The notes under the pieces: model-generated | What the model was told of the DNA's origin: nothing | Databases searched by the model: none | Seen by the model: only the letters and a program-made list of their open reading frames with translations | Assembly: GCF_964656455.1 (NCBI RefSeq) | Contig: NC_135712.1 | Span: 69,569,239 to 69,633,238 of the forward strand | Reading direction: 5' to 3' | DNA: 64,000 bases | Source of the DNA: Halichoerus grypus | Lineage: Eukaryota > Chordata > Mammalia > Carnivora > Phocidae | Program-made: the position numbers and the translations under genes | Shown here: positions 46,824 through 58,905 of the stretch, one piece after another | Layout of the letters: each line of letters begins with the position of its first letter | Numbering within the stretch: position 1 is the first letter of the stretch

Positions 46824-46853
46824 TACCCCAATATCATGAAGATTAACACCTAG

Positions 46854-49747
46854 GATTCTAAGAGATTTTAAATTTAAATTCAATTAATTAATATATAGTG
46901 TATTATTAGTTTCAGAGGTAGGGTTCAGTGATTCATTAGTCTTATATAATACCCAGTGCTCATTATATCACATACCCTCCTTAATGTCCATCACCCAGTT
47001 GCCCCATCCCCCCACCCCCCTCCCTTCCAGCAACCCTCAGTTTGTTTCCTATGATTAAGAGTCTCTTACGGTTTGTCTTCCTCTCTGATTTCACCTTGTT
47101 TTATTTCTTCCTCTCTTCCCCTTTGATCCTTTGTTTTGTTTCTTAAATTCCACAAACAGTGAGATCATATGATAATTGTCTTTCTCAGATTGACTTATTT
47201 TCCTTAGCATAATACCCTCTAGTTCTAACCATGTCATTGCAAATGGCAAGATTTCATTTTTTGATGGCTGAGTAGTATTCCATTGTATATATACACCACA
47301 TGTTCTTTACCCATTCATCTGATGATGGACATCTGGGCTCTTCCCATAGTTTGGCTATTATGGACATTGCTGCTATAAATATTGTGGTGCAGGTGCCCCT
47401 TCAGGTCACTACATTTGTATCTTTGGGGTAAATACCTAGTAGTGCAATTGCTGGGTCATAGGGTAGCTCTATTTTCAACTTTTTTGAGGAACCTCCATAC
47501 TGAGTTCCAGAGTGGCTGCACCAGCTTGCATTCCCACGAACAGTGTTAGAGGGTTCCCCTTTCTCTGCATCCTTGCCAACATCTGTTGTTTCCTGACTTG
47601 TTAATTTTAGCCATTCTGACTGGTGTGAGGTGGTATCTCATTGTGGTTTTGATTTGTATTTTCCTTATGCTGAGTGATATTGAACACTGTTTCATGTGCC
47701 TGTTGGCCATTTGTATGTCTTCTTCTTCTTTTTTTAAATTTTTTCATTTGTATGTCTTCTTTCGAGAGATGTCTGTTCATGTCTTCTGCCCATTTCTTGA
47801 TTGGATTATTTGTTCTTTGTGAACCATTCATTCTTGAGTAGGATGCTCTTTAGCCTCCCATGTATTTGAGTTCTTTCCAAATTTCCTCTTGTGATTGAGT
47901 TTAAGTTTCAAAACAATGTGGTCTGAAAATATGCAGGGAATGATCCCAATCTTTTGGTACAGGCTAAGACTTGATTTGTGACCCCAGAATGTGATCTATT
48001 CCAGAGAATGTTCCATGTGCACTCAAGAAGAATGTATATTCTGTTGCTTTAGGATGGAATGCTCTGAATATATCTGTGAAGTCCATCTGGTACAGTATCT
48101 TATTCAAAGCCCTTATTTCCTTGTTGACCTTCTGCTTAGATGATCTGTCCATTGCAGTGAGTGGGGTGTTGAAGTCCCCTACTATTATTATATTACTTTC
48201 AATGTGTTTCTTTAATTTTGTTATTAATTGGTTTCTATAATTGGCTCCTCCCATGTTAGGGGCATAAATATTTATAATTGTTAGATCTTCTTGTTGGACA
48301 GACCCTTCACTTATGATAATAGTGTCCTTCCTCTCTTATTACAGTCTTTGGTTTAAAATCTAATTTGTCTGATATAAGGATTGCTATCCCAGCTTTCTTT
48401 TGATGTCCATTAGCATGATAAATGGTTTTCCATCCCCCTCACTTTCAATCTGGACGTGTCTTTGGGTTTAAAAAGAGCCTCCTGCAGACATTATACTGAT
48501 GGGTCTTGCTTTTTTATTCAATCTGATATCCTGTGTCTTTTGATTGGGGCATTTAGCCCATTTACATTCAGAGTAACTACTGAAAGATACAAATTTAGTG
48601 TCACTGTATTACCTGTAAAGTCACTGTTTCTGTATATTTTCTCTGTTTCTTTCTGGTCTATGTTACTTTTCGGCTCTCTCCTCACTTAAAGGATCCCCCT
48701 TAATATTTTTTGCAGGGCTGGCTTAGTGATCACAAATTCTTTTAGTTTCTGTTTGCCCTGGAAGCTTTTTATCTCTCCTTCCATTTTCAACGACAGCTTT
48801 GCTGAATAAAGTATCCTTGATTGCATATTTTTCTCATATAGCACCCTGGATATATCATGCCAGTCCTTTCTGGCCTGCCAGGTCTCTGTGGATAGGTCTG
48901 CTGCCAGTCTAATGTGTCCACCCTTGTAGGTTACGGACCTCTTAATTTGAGCTGCTTTCAGGATATTCCCTTTTCTCTGAGATCTGCAAGTTTCACTATT
49001 ATATGTCAAGATGTTAACCTATTTTTACTGATTTTGAGTGGAGTTCTCTGTGCCTCCTGGACTTGAATGCCTGTTTCCTTCCCCAGATTAGGGAAGTTCT
49101 CAGCTATAATTTGCTCCAATATACCTTCTGCACCCCCCTTTCCTCTTCTTCTGGGATCCCAATTATTTTAATATTGTTTCGCTTTATGGTATCACTTCTC
49201 TCTCAAATTCTCCCCTTGTAATCCAGTAGTTGTTTATCTCTCTTTTTCTCAGCTTCTTTATTCTCCATCATTTTGTCTTCTGTATCACTAATTCTCTCTT
49301 CTGCCTCATTTATCCTAGTTAGAGACTCCATTTTTTATTGCATCTCATTAATAGCCTTTTTTATTTTGACTTGATTAGATTTTACTTCTTTTATTTCTCC
49401 AGAAAGGGATTCTCTAGTGTCTTCTATGCTTTTTTCAAGCCCATCTAGTATCTTTATAATTGTTATTCTGAACTCTAGTTTCGACATCTTACTTATGTCC
49501 ATACTGATTAGGTCCCTGGCAGTCAGTACTGCCTCTTGTTCGCTTTTTTTAAGGTGAGTTTTTCCGTCTTGTCATTCTTGCAGAAAGTGGTCACTTTTCT
49601 ATTTGTAGAATTGCAGCAATTCTTTTCTTAGATCTCCAGCTGAGTTCACAGGTGTTCAGAATGATTTGATAGCTATCTAGCTGAACTCCTGGAACAAAAC
49701 TAAGGTCTCTTACTCCTCTGCTATCTTGGACTCTTTGATTCTAAGAG
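46854..49747 (-). mobile_element. Carnivore L1, internally deleted, minus
   Basis: Body 46865-49736 with exact 11-bp target duplication GATTCTAAGAG (46854-46864, 49737-49747). In element sense: ORF1 text (about 49700-48690; C-terminal frame at 48686-49009 with GEIKSFQGKQKLKEF), ORF2 endonuclease (about 48600-47840; frame at 47964-48254 with GDFNTPL and IDHILG), an abrupt join near 47830 to the ORF2 C-terminus (about 47826-47160), the 3' UTR (GTGATGGACATTAAGGAGGG reading) and an A-rich end at 46865. The reverse-transcriptase region is missing and the 5' UTR is truncated. Frames are broken. Confidence 0.9.
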
Positions 49748-49960
49748 TTTTATAGTTTTGGTCTTATATTTAGGTCTTTGATCCATTTTGAGGTAATCTT
49801 TGTATATCATATGTAGTAGGGGTTTATTCTTTTGCATGTGGATATCCAGTTGTCCCAGCACCATTTGTTGAAAAAAATATTCTTTCATCATAGAATGGTC
49901 TTAGTACCCCTATCAATGTCTTTGCTCTTAACCATTATATATGTATGTGTGTAGTTTGGT
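49748..49960 (-). mobile_element. Old L1M, minus, right part
   Basis: Continues the element broken at 46864: TTGGTCTTATATTTAGGTC, CCATTTTGAGGTAATCTTTG, TCCAGTTGTCCCAGCACC. Confidence 0.8.
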
Positions 49961-50965
49961 CATGATATGTATCTTTCTTATGTGTAAGATGGTATACGAA
50001 CAAAAACTTCTAAAGAACACTGTGAAAAGCCTTTGGGCAATAGAAAGGACCATTTAAAATGCAGTGAGACAGATAAGAAAAAACTACTATAGTAATCCAG
50101 GCAAAAGATAATAGCAGTGGTGACCAAAAAAGTAGACAGACTCCAGGGATAGAAGAGCTAAAAATCATGGAAGACTTTTGATTGATTGGATGTAAGAGGT
50201 GGGAAGAGGGAGTTGTCAAGGATGATTCCCAGGTTTCTGGATGGATAAATAATAATGTTTTTTACTGAGAGAAGCAACTTAGTTAACTTACACCTAAGTC
50301 TTATGGATTTATGAAAATTAATTTCCATGTCTACAACTTTAAAATATTGCCAGATATTTAGAAACATCTGGCCATGTTACTGTTGTGTTGCCCCAGAAAA
50401 AGGAAAAATGCTATAAAAATCACCAGTGCCATGATTTCACTAGTGACTCACACACTCACAGTGTTTCTGTAACATACTGGTATCTTAAAGAAACTAGAAT
50501 TGTTTATAAAAGGGCTATAAATAGGTTGTTAAACAGAGCAGCAGGACCACTTTTGCTGGCCATTGCTTGACCAAAAGTAAATGGGAAAGAGTTATAATGG
50601 TACTACAAGAAATCCAGTGTTTTCTTCTTTCTTTTGAAAAATATGAATTTCCCAACTTGCTCCACTAAAAGCTATGAGAAGCAATGATAACCTAGTAGCA
50701 ATGAACACAGTAGGTTGTGGTTTTTTGTTTTGTTTTGTTTTATTTTTAGGTGGGCTCCAAGCATGGGATCTAGTCTCCACTAAATGCAACCAGTGATCCT
50801 TGGAAGATTGGCTGATGCACAGATCTAGGATAGGGTGTATGCCCATCAGCCTGGCACATCCAAAAAAAAGGACGGAAGGAAGCTATCAAAAACTAGTGAG
50901 TCTCGTCAAAAGAACTCAGGAGCCCACAGAGAAAAAGACCCCATTGGAGTCATTTAAAAACAGTA

Positions 50966-51018
50966 TTCTACTGCTTTACCAAAAGTTCTACTGCTTTACC
51001 AAAAGTTCTACTGCTTTA
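50966..51018 (+). repeat. 20-bp tandem repeat, 2.65 copies
   Basis: Unit TTCTACTGCTTTACCAAAAG at 50966-50985 and 50986-51005, then 13 matching bases at 51006-51018. The copies are exact. Confidence 0.97.
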
Positions 51019-51114
51019 AAAACCAGGAATCTACACATCATCAATTTCATTTACAACTTTAAAAACTTGTTTAGATTAGTCTTTCCTTTATATTAGCATG
51101 GTCTCTATTCATTA

Positions 51115-51200
51115 GAAAATAAGTCTTACAATGCCTGGAATTTTGATCTATTCATTATTATACCTCAGGGCCTCAAAGATTTATTGAATGAATGAATGGA
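51115..51200 (+). repeat. L2-like 3' end
   Basis: ACAATGCCTGGAATTTTGAT to TTTATTGAATGAATGAATGG is L2-type terminal text. Confidence 0.5.
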
Positions 51201-51365
51201 GTTGGTATAGGTAAAGATAGTTAACTGCACAAAATTCAAATATTTTACTTCAGTGTAAAATATATTTTCTTAAGCTAATATTCATTTCATCTTAATATTA
51301 ACTTAATAGTCATTTCATTTTAATAAACAATGCATATAATATTCTCACAGCTATCTTACTCTTAC

Positions 51366-51442
51366 CCAGTATCTTCCATTAATGCCAGAGTGATTCGAGA
51401 GAAGACTCGGTTCTGGGTGTGAGAGCCAGTCATTGCTTCATT
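51366..51442 (-). CDS. LMLN: LMLN exon: Met-turn region
   Basis: Acceptor GTTGATTTTCAG ends at 51443; donor GTAAGAGT starts at 51365. Enters in phase 0, 25 codons plus two bases (GG). It reads [20 protein letters not shown], then LMEDT(G). EAMTG contains the conserved Met-turn Met of metzincins (visible residue 111), which packs under the catalytic zinc. A plus-oriented Can-SINE starts 100 bp upstream of the acceptor. Confidence 0.97.
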
Positions 51443-51529
51443 CTGAAAATCAACAGATTTTAAATTAGAAGACTAGGCCTCCTGAAACTCCCAATAATTT
51501 CCATGATTACTTTGATGTATATGTAAAAT

Positions 51530-51736
51530 GTCTCAAGTGTGGGCGCCTGGGTGGCTCAGTTGGTTAAACAACTGCCTTCGGCTCAGGTCATGATCCTGGA
51601 GTCCCGGGATCGAGTCCCGCATCGGGCTCCCTGCTCAGCAGGGAGTCTGCTTCTCCCTCTCCCACTCCCCCCTCTTGTGCTCTCTCTCTCTCAAATAAAT
51701 AAATAAAATCTTTAAAAAAAAAAAGTCTTAAGTGTG
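51530..51736 (+). repeat. Can-SINE, antisense to LMLN
   Basis: Body 51542-51724. Duplication GTCTCAAGTGTG and GTCTTAAGTGTG. Confidence 0.94.
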
Positions 51737-52254
51737 AGAGGCTGACTTACTCACTTAAAGTAGTGAAATACATAAGCCTTCTTTAAAATGACAACAATGA
51801 AGCTTAAAGAAAGATCTGCTTTCTGCCTTAAACAAAATAATTTCCTAGAATGGCAGACAACCAGCATTTAGAACTCTGATGAAAATGAAGATAAATATAT
51901 GGAAACAGAAATACTGCAAAAATTTTACGCTATCTAGACAAAAGTAAATGAGTGGTTGAGACAGATGCCCATAAAATATTGGAAGGGATGGTTATTTGCC
52001 TGATTAACAACAACAAAAATGCTTTTATAACCCTTCAATCTTATGGTCACAGAAATATACATTAATATGCAAAACAAGTATCACAGAATCATAGGATCAA
52101 AGAAGTTAGATGAGGGACCTAAAATGTCATCAAGGTCTACTATCTACTCAGTGTTTTAATTAATATCCTAAAAATCCTACAACAGCTCTGATTATTCTTC
52201 AAATCCTTATGCTAAATGCTGGATGGTCACCTCAAGTACTTTAAAATCATTTAA

Positions 52255-52455
52255 AAAAAGGAGTTCAAGGGGGCACTTGGGTGCCTCAGTCGGTCTGCCT
52301 TCGGCTCGGGTCATGATCCTGGGGTCCTTGGATCAAGCCCCACGTGGGGCTCCCAGCTCAGCGGGGGGCCTGCTTCTCCCTCTCCCCACCCCAGCTCATG
52401 CTCTCTCTCTCTCTCAAATAAAATCTTAAAAAAAAAAAGAAAAGTAGTTCAGGGA
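52255..52455 (+). repeat. Can-SINE
   Basis: Body about 52270-52440. The head lacks several bases after CAGTCGGTCTGCC. Imperfect duplication GGAGTTCAAGG / GTAGTTCAGGG. Confidence 0.9.
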
Positions 52456-53145
52456 CACAAAGTTGATTTCAGAGAAAGGCAGCTCTTAATGAAATTAATA
52501 CTCTCAAGTCTCTACTGCAGAGTAAATAAATTTTCGTGTGTGACTAATCTACAGTTATCTAATGGGAATCACCTGGGAAAACTGCTTAAGGAAAATTAAA
52601 AAACTGAAAGTCCCATGAGAGAAACAAATATAATGTGTCTTCCATAAGTTTCTATCACTATTGCTTTGTGGTCACCTGGATAAGAATAGTCAGCACAAGC
52701 ATTAATTTTACTCTTTTGTAAGCCATAGTTTGGAACCTCCCCATGTGCACTGACTCTTATGGGGATTCCCTTACAGAGATCTGGAAGTTATGTCTATGGA
52801 ACTGTTAAAAAAAAAAACATATATTAGTTCTTATTTGGAACATAGTACTTCTAAGCCATGCTGGTTCTTATGCCCTCTGTTATGGCCTTATGCTCCTGTA
52901 TTTGACCTGGAGTGGGATAGGGGAGAGGCATGGATGCCCCTAATCTGCTGTGTGGAGCACAAGAGAAATGCCTGACTTCTACCATACTGCCATGCTGCAC
53001 GTTCCTTCTTGTATCCTTCCAAGTGAATCTTTTTTCAATGTGGCCTGTTAGGTCTTGTGAGCTTGAATGCTTGTTTAGTTGAACTTAAGAATACCCACTG
53101 GAATGCTACTCCTGAAAGGGATCACAGATATAAATAAATTCCTCA

Positions 53146-53367
53146 CCACAACATTTTAATATCTTTAATTTTTATTATTTTTTAATGATTTTATTTATTT
53201 ATTTGAGAGAGAGCACGAGAGGGGGGAGGGGCAGAAGGAGAAGCAGACGCCCCACTGAGCAGAGAGCCCGACGCGGGACTCAATCCCAGGACCCTGAGAT
53301 CATGACCTGAGCTGAAGACAGATGTTTAACTGACTGAGCCACCCAGGTGCCCTATCACAACATTTTT
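53146..53367 (-). repeat. Can-SINE, minus
   Basis: Body about 53161-53353. Imperfect duplication CACAACATTTTAAT / CACAACATTTTTAA. Confidence 0.88.
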
Positions 53368-53519
53368 AAAATAAAAAATTTAGGGGCACCTGGCTGGCTC
53401 AGTCAGTAGAGTGTGCGCCTCTTGATCTCAGAGTTTTAAGCCCCATGTTAGGGGTAGAGATTACTTAAAAAAAAATCTTAGAAATAAAATAAAAATAAAG
53501 AAAATAAAATAAAAAATTT
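53368..53519 (+). repeat. Short-form Can-SINE
   Basis: Body about 53383-53504. Exact 15-bp duplication AAAATAAAAAATTTA on both sides. Confidence 0.9.
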
Positions 53520-53994
53520 AAAACATAGCTGTTCATTAACACAGGACTATTGTTAGATTCATATAATACTATGTAGCTGTTAAATTATGTTGGTTCATAA
53601 TAACTTGTCCTTGGATTTTCATATTCTGTGCAATGGAGCAATAGCAGCTAAATATAAAGTACATTAGGACAGCTAAACACAGCAACAGAGGAATGCTGTA
53701 CTGTGCATGATGCCCATTCACTCCATGTTCTTCCACTTGGTTCAATATGGCCAGAGGCTCTGTTTTAAAAGTGATTATTGCATGACTCCCTCTAATTTTG
53801 TACATTTTACTCTTGCCCCCATTACTCAATTTATAGTCTCCCTTCCAACTACCATTGCTTTTTGTTGTTGTTTAAGGTAAAGAAATATTATAGTAAATAT
53901 AGGAGCTTCTTTATTGGAGATATGTTTAAAACTGAGCTAGTACTTTTATTCTGAGCTACTACTTTTCTTAGTGGTATATTATTTGTTTTTTCCA

Positions 53995-54232
53995 TGAGTC
54001 TTGTTATTTTTTACTTATTTTAAAAAATATTTTATATATTTTTTTATTTGACAGAGAGAGAAAGAGAGAGAGAGCACAAGCAGGGGGAGCGGGAGAGGGA
54101 GAAGCAGGCTCTCCGCTGAGCAGAGAGCCCAACACGGGGCTCGATCCCAGGACCCTGGGATCATGACCGGAGCAGAAGGCAGACACTTAACCAACTGAGC
54201 CACCCAGGCGCCCTCAAGTCTTGTTATTTTTC
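53995..54232 (-). repeat. Can-SINE, minus
   Basis: Body about 54012-54214. Duplication AGTCTTGTTATTTTT on both sides. Confidence 0.93.
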
Positions 54233-54858
54233 ATGTTCAATTTTGAAGAAAGAGGTTTTTTAGGAAAGCAGACATTGCATTACAGCAGGAGCCCTGTACT
54301 GCTTGGCAATATGTCTAAGATACATTATTAAGTGGAAAACAGTTGCACAAATATATGAATCCATTAAAAAAACAAACTGTGTTGGCATGTGTATCTCTAC
54401 ATATATATAATATTTCTGGAAGGATATACAAAGAACTTAAATAGTGATTACATCTAAAAGTGGATCTGGAGCGCTAAGGGGAAAAGGAACTTTAAGTCAC
54501 GATGTTTTTAGGTTTACATAGGGTCCACCTTATGGAAAAGAAAGGGAAGTGAGTGGAAAAGAGGAGGACTTATTTCAGTCGCTGCCTATCAAACATTGTA
54601 GTTTTAAAAAGAGGCAAGAAGTTAACTAACAAACAAACAATAACCAAGGAGGTTGGTTAAGATTCATTCTAGTTCACTACTGACCTGAACTTATTAATGA
54701 GAAACTGCTTGTTAAGAGGAAAAAAAGAAAAAGAAATAATTTTACTTTATAACCCATTATACTGTTTGAATAACTTGAATAAGAATTACTTTTATTAAAA
54801 AGGGAATTACTTTTGTTAAAGAAAAAATATGTCTAGTAAAATTTAAAAATAAACTGAC

Positions 54859-54966
54859 CTCTAATAACCGCTTTTCCCAATGATTGAGCTCAGTGCCCAT
54901 ACCACCTTGATTTTCGAGTTCCATTCCCTCCAGAATTGGACAGTTAAAATGTTTTCGTGCTTCATC
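54859..54966 (-). CDS. LMLN: LMLN exon: third zinc ligand
   Basis: Acceptor CTGATTCTTAG ends at 54967; donor GTCAGTTT starts at 54858. 108 bp, 36 codons, phase 0 on both sides. It reads [19 protein letters not shown], then [17 protein letters not shown]. The His of NHWEKR (visible residue 100) is in the position of the distal third zinc ligand of leishmanolysins, 99 residues after the Gly that follows HEXXH. It is also symmetric, but removing it would delete the zinc ligand. Confidence 0.97.
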
Positions 54967-56319
54967 CTAAGAATCAGAAAAAAATAAATAAACCCTACAG
55001 AAGTACGATAAGCTAACGGCAGATTCTTTATCTAATTTAATATAAATATAATAAAGTAGCTGTTAAAGAATTACTTTGGTGAGAAATGAGAGAACATCTT
55101 TTAAAAATATGGTTTTTAATATAATTAAATATTTTGATACTATTACACTCTTCTTTGGTAGTAAATTACTATTTCTCTTAATATTTTTTCCTCTATTTGA
55201 AGATTTTGGCTTTAAGTCACATGTTTCAAAAAGGCTACAGATTAACATGATTGCCATTTGTAACTATTATATCAACAACGTTTTTAATGAAGGTATAAAC
55301 TGCTCTTAGTTATAGATACAATCTTTGAAACAAAAATAAGTTCTTCATTAGAATACAATTTTGCTTATTTGGTTTTTTCTGTCCTTTGGTTAGAAATTTC
55401 CAGTGATGGGAAATATCCCAAGAGCTGTGCAAAAGTTCCGAAGACAGGGGTGCTGGCTGGCTGTCAGTAGAGCATGTGACTCTTGATCCTAGGGTCATCA
55501 GAGCCCCACGTTGGGGGTAGAGCTTATTTTAAAAAATAAGAGAATGGGATGGTTAATTTTACGTGTCAACTTGGCTAGGCCACAGTACCCAGATATTTGA
55601 TCAAATACTATTCTGAATGTTTCAGTTAAGGGTGTTTTTGGATGAGATTAACATTTAAATTACTTTAAGTAAAGCAGATTACCCTCCATAATATAGGCAG
55701 GCCTCATCCAATCAGTTGAAGGCCTAAAAAGAACAAAGACTGACTTTGTCCAAGCAAGAAGGAATTCTGCCAGCTTACTGCCTTTGGACTCAAACTGTAA
55801 CTCTTCCCTAAGTGTCCAGCCTGCCAGCCTTAGAGATCCTAAGAGGTACGAGAGTAGAGGAGCACTGGCTTAAAGCAATGAGTAAAATGGAGCCAGGAAA
55901 GTTATTGACAAATTTCAATTTCTTCAGATTTCTCTTGGCTTGTAGCTTTCCTATACTGCCTTTATATTATTTTTCTTATTATAGGTTCTGAAATTTAATC
56001 TTAAGTTCTTTTTTTTTTATAGATGTATTTATTTTAGAGAGAGAGACAGTGTGCATGAACAATTGGGAGAAAGGGCAGAGAGAAAGAGAGAGAATCTGAA
56101 GCAGACTCCACACTGAGCACAAAGCCCTATGTGGGGCTCGATCCCACAACCCTGAGATCATGACCTGAGCCGAAACCAAGAGTCAGACACTTAACCAACT
56201 AAGCCACCCAGGTGCCCCTAGTCTTAAATTCTTTAACAATAATGATTAGTAAAGAAAGAACTATAAGAAAGGAAAAGAAAAGATGGGTCAGGAAAAGAAG
56301 AAGTTGGGTTAATACGTAC
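54967..56319 (-). other. LMLN: LMLN intron (1.35 kb)
   Basis: Donor GTACGTAT at 56319 downwards. Contains a short-form Can-SINE (plus, about 55448-55540), an old repeat at about 55545-55830 (GGTTAATTTTACGTGTCAAC, CCTCATCCAATCAGTTGAAG; family not named) and a minus Can-SINE at 56013-56219. Confidence 0.8.
55998..56234 (-). repeat. Can-SINE, minus
   Basis: Body about 56013-56219. Imperfect duplication ATCTTAAGTTCTTT / GTCTTAAATTCTTT. It ends about 100 bp before the next coding exon, on the donor side. Confidence 0.9.
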
Positions 56320-56437
56320 GACAACACGAGGTGTTACTAGAAGATACACAGTGTGAGAAACGATCTTATTATCTCGAACATTCCATAATCTCTCCACTTT
56401 TCGAACTACTTTATCACTCCATTGATATAGTCCAAGA
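56320..56437 (-). CDS. LMLN: LMLN exon
   Basis: Acceptor CTTTAATTGCAG ends at 56438; donor GTACGTAT starts at 56319. The first base completes a Ser codon, then 39 codons to phase 0 (visible 32-71). It reads [18 protein letters not shown], then [19 protein letters not shown], then VV. It is part of the insertion between HEXXH and the third zinc ligand that characterises the M8 family. Confidence 0.96.
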
Positions 56438-56534
56438 CTGCAATTAAAGAATAAAAGACAGGCATTTTGCAAATTCACCACAACTTTAAATAGTAAAAGT
56501 GTTTATGAACATCAATATGAAATTAAAATATTTG

Positions 56535-56700
56535 AGCTTACTAAGTACCAAGTCCTTGCAAAGTACTTGAAATTTTCTAATTTAATCTTTTCAACCTTAT
56601 GAGATTATCATCACTATTTTGCAGATAAAGAGACAGAAGTTTGGAGAGATGAAGTAACTTGCTCAAGTTCACATAGCTAATACTTGGTTCAGATGACAAT
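56535..56700 (-). repeat. MIR, minus
   Basis: GCAAAGTACTTGAAATTTTC, ATTATCATCACTATTTTGCA, AGTAACTTGCTCAAGTTCAC. Confidence 0.7.
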
Positions 56701-57189
56701 GAATTACTTCCTTTTAACAAATTTATTGGATAAAACGAAAGCAAGTCCAGAGACATATCCAAATAATAAGGAAACTTAATAAATAACAACAAAAATGGCA
56801 TTTTAATTTAGTGGGAAAGTATAATTTACTTAGTAACTGTGCTGTAAAACTGGTTACCCATTAAGGAAAAAAGTTAAATCCCTATTTCATCTCATATACA
56901 GAAATAAATTTCAGGAAGATGTCAGCAAAAATGGCAGACCTCTGAAAATTCTCTGCAATGAGCAAAGTGGCAAAATGCCTAATCAACTTTTTCAGAACTT
57001 TGAAAATTAACTAAAGACTTGCAGCAATCCAGAAAGCATTTATTTTTTTAAAAAATAGAAAAATTCAGTAAGAACAGCAAGTTTTGTGGCATTTTCCCAT
57101 GCCCTCTCTCCAGTTATGTGGCAGCCCTGAAAACTAAAAGCCCACAATCATGAAAACCAGCAACCTGGCAACCACTACAGAGGGGGCAG

Positions 57190-57990
57190 AATGTGGTTGA
57201 CTGGAAGAATGCATTTTTAAAAAAAACCCATAATCCAACTATGTTTATAAGAAACACAGTTCAGACTCAAGAACACAAAGAATGTAAAAGAATTAAACAG
57301 ATGTACCATGCAAACAGTACTCAAAAGAAAGTTGGAATGGCTGTGCCAATATCAGACAAAATAGACTTTAAAACAAAAATTGTTAGTAGAGACAAAGAGG
57401 GACATTTTATAATGATGAAAGGGTCAATCCACCAAGAAAATATAACAGTTATAAACATATATGTACCTTATAAAAAAAAAATACATGAAGCAAAAATAAA
57501 TTCCAAATGAATTAAAGCTATGAAAGTAAAAAATTCAAATAATAATTTACTAGAAGACATTTAGGAGAATATTTTTATAATCATTGGAGGGCAGAAATTT
57601 CTTAAGCAACAGAAGAAAAAATAGATGAAATTAATGATAAAATTTTATCATTAATGAAAAAATATGATAAATGAAATAAGTAAATGGGGTAAATATTTGC
57701 AACAAACTCGAAAAAGGATTAATATCCCTAAATTATAAAGTACTCTAACAAAATCATTAGAAGAGGAAAAATAACCTAAGATTGGCCAAAAAACATACAC
57801 AGGCTGTATACAAAGAGAAAATTCAAATGGCTGAAACCTTAGCAGTAGTCCTAGAAATACAAGATACCATCTTTTACCAGATTGGCCTAAAAAAAAGATC
57901 TATACTATCCAGTACTGGTAAGGTAAGTATTCATATATCATTGGTAGGATATAATGACATCAATTATAATGGACATCAATTTTGTCTTTC
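57190..57990 (+). mobile_element. Old L1 ORF2 fragment, plus
   Basis: The frame 57193-57510 contains endonuclease-domain text (VGMAVPISDKIDFKTK, RDKEGHFIMMKGSIH, ITVINIYVP). Beyond 57520 the text jumps to later ORF2-type sequence with frequent stops. Dead. Confidence 0.75.
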
Positions 57991-58099
57991 CCTATAATCC
58001 ATATTATTTTTTTTCTGGCTTCTTTCCTAGATTACTTCTATCATTAACCCTATGAATCTCTTATTTTCACCAATAAAACAGAATATAAAGAAGCTATAT

Positions 58100-58600
58100 T
58101 TTTCCCACTATTATTTTTATGGAAATTTTAAACACACACAATGTTGACAGAATTGTAAAGAGAACACTTGCATAACTGATAACCATCACTTTGATTCTAC
58201 AATTAATATTTTGTTATATTTTCTGTGTCATATATCTATTCATCTACCCAAGCCTTGAAGATGTTATTTTTTTTATTAGTTTATTTATTTACTTAATTTA
58301 GATGCAATTAGCCAACATATAGTACATCATTAGTTTCAGATGTAGTGTTCAATAATTCATCAGTTGCGTGTAACACCCAGTGCTCTTCACATCACGTGCC
58401 CTCCTTAATGCCCATCACCCAATTACCCCATCCCCCTACCCACCTCTCCTCCAGCAACCCTCAGTTTGCTTCCTATAGTTAAGAGTCTCTCATGGTTTTT
58501 TCCCTCTCTGATGACTTCCCATTCAGTTTTCCCTCCCTTCCCCTATGATCCTCTGCACTGTTTCTTAATTCCTTTTATCTTTTTCCATGGCAAATTAATG
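58100..58600 (-). mobile_element. L1 3' ends, minus
   Basis: 58265-58596 is a carnivore L1 3' UTR in reverse (AATGCCCATCACCCAATTAC, AACACCCAGTGCTC), inserted next to older L1M 3' text at 58100-58260. No ORF remains. Confidence 0.75.
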
Positions 58601-58677
58601 TTTAACCACCCATAGTGATCAAAGGCAGCAAGAAAATAAACAGCTTTTACCTTATTAATAACTCCCAATATCCTCTT

Positions 58678-58905
58678 CACTATCTACATTTCTTTCTTTT
58701 TTTTTTTAAGACTTTATTTATTTGCAAGAGAGAGAATGAGAGACAGACAGCATGAGAGGGAGGAGGGTCAGAGGGAGAAGCAGACTCCCTGCTGAGCAGG
58801 GAGCCCGATGTGGGACTCGATCCCGGGACCCCAGGATCATGACCTGAGCCGAAGGCAGTCGCTTAACCAACTGAGCCACCCAGGCGCCCTCACTATCTAC
58901 ATTTC
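58678..58905 (-). repeat. Can-SINE, minus
   Basis: Body 58693-58890. Exact 15-bp duplication CACTATCTACATTTC at 58678-58692 and 58891-58905. Confidence 0.95.

Larger units (their letters stand above)
44949..46864 (-). mobile_element. Old L1M, minus, left part
   Basis: Reverse-complement L1 ORF2 C-terminus and 3' region: GCTGAATAATATTCCTTTG, TTGAGGAACTACCAATCTG, TATCTCATTGTAATTTTGAT, then ATAGTAACCTTTGAAGCACA. Interrupted by Can-SINEs and by the younger L1 at 46865; it resumes at 49748. Confidence 0.8.
37601..51365 (-). other. LMLN: LMLN intron (13.8 kb)
   Basis: Donor GTAAGAGTAAG at 51365 downwards. It carries the plus Tigger1, two generations of L1 and numerous Can-SINEs. 37610-38230, 39140-39540 and 50000-51110 show no recognisable element except the 20-bp tandem repeat at 50966. 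38465-38556 is a low-complexity AT block. Confidence 0.8.
51443..54858 (-). other. LMLN: LMLN intron (3.4 kb)
   Basis: Donor GTCAGTTT at 54858 downwards. Holds five Can-SINEs. 52450-53145 and 54230-54850 show nothing recognisable apart from a possible old LTR-type remnant at 52730-53060. Confidence 0.8.

Noticed and set aside
47964..48254. Endonuclease-like protein (GDFNTPL, IDHILG) as a host gene
   Set aside because: It is the ORF2 endonuclease piece of a truncated L1 with target duplications.
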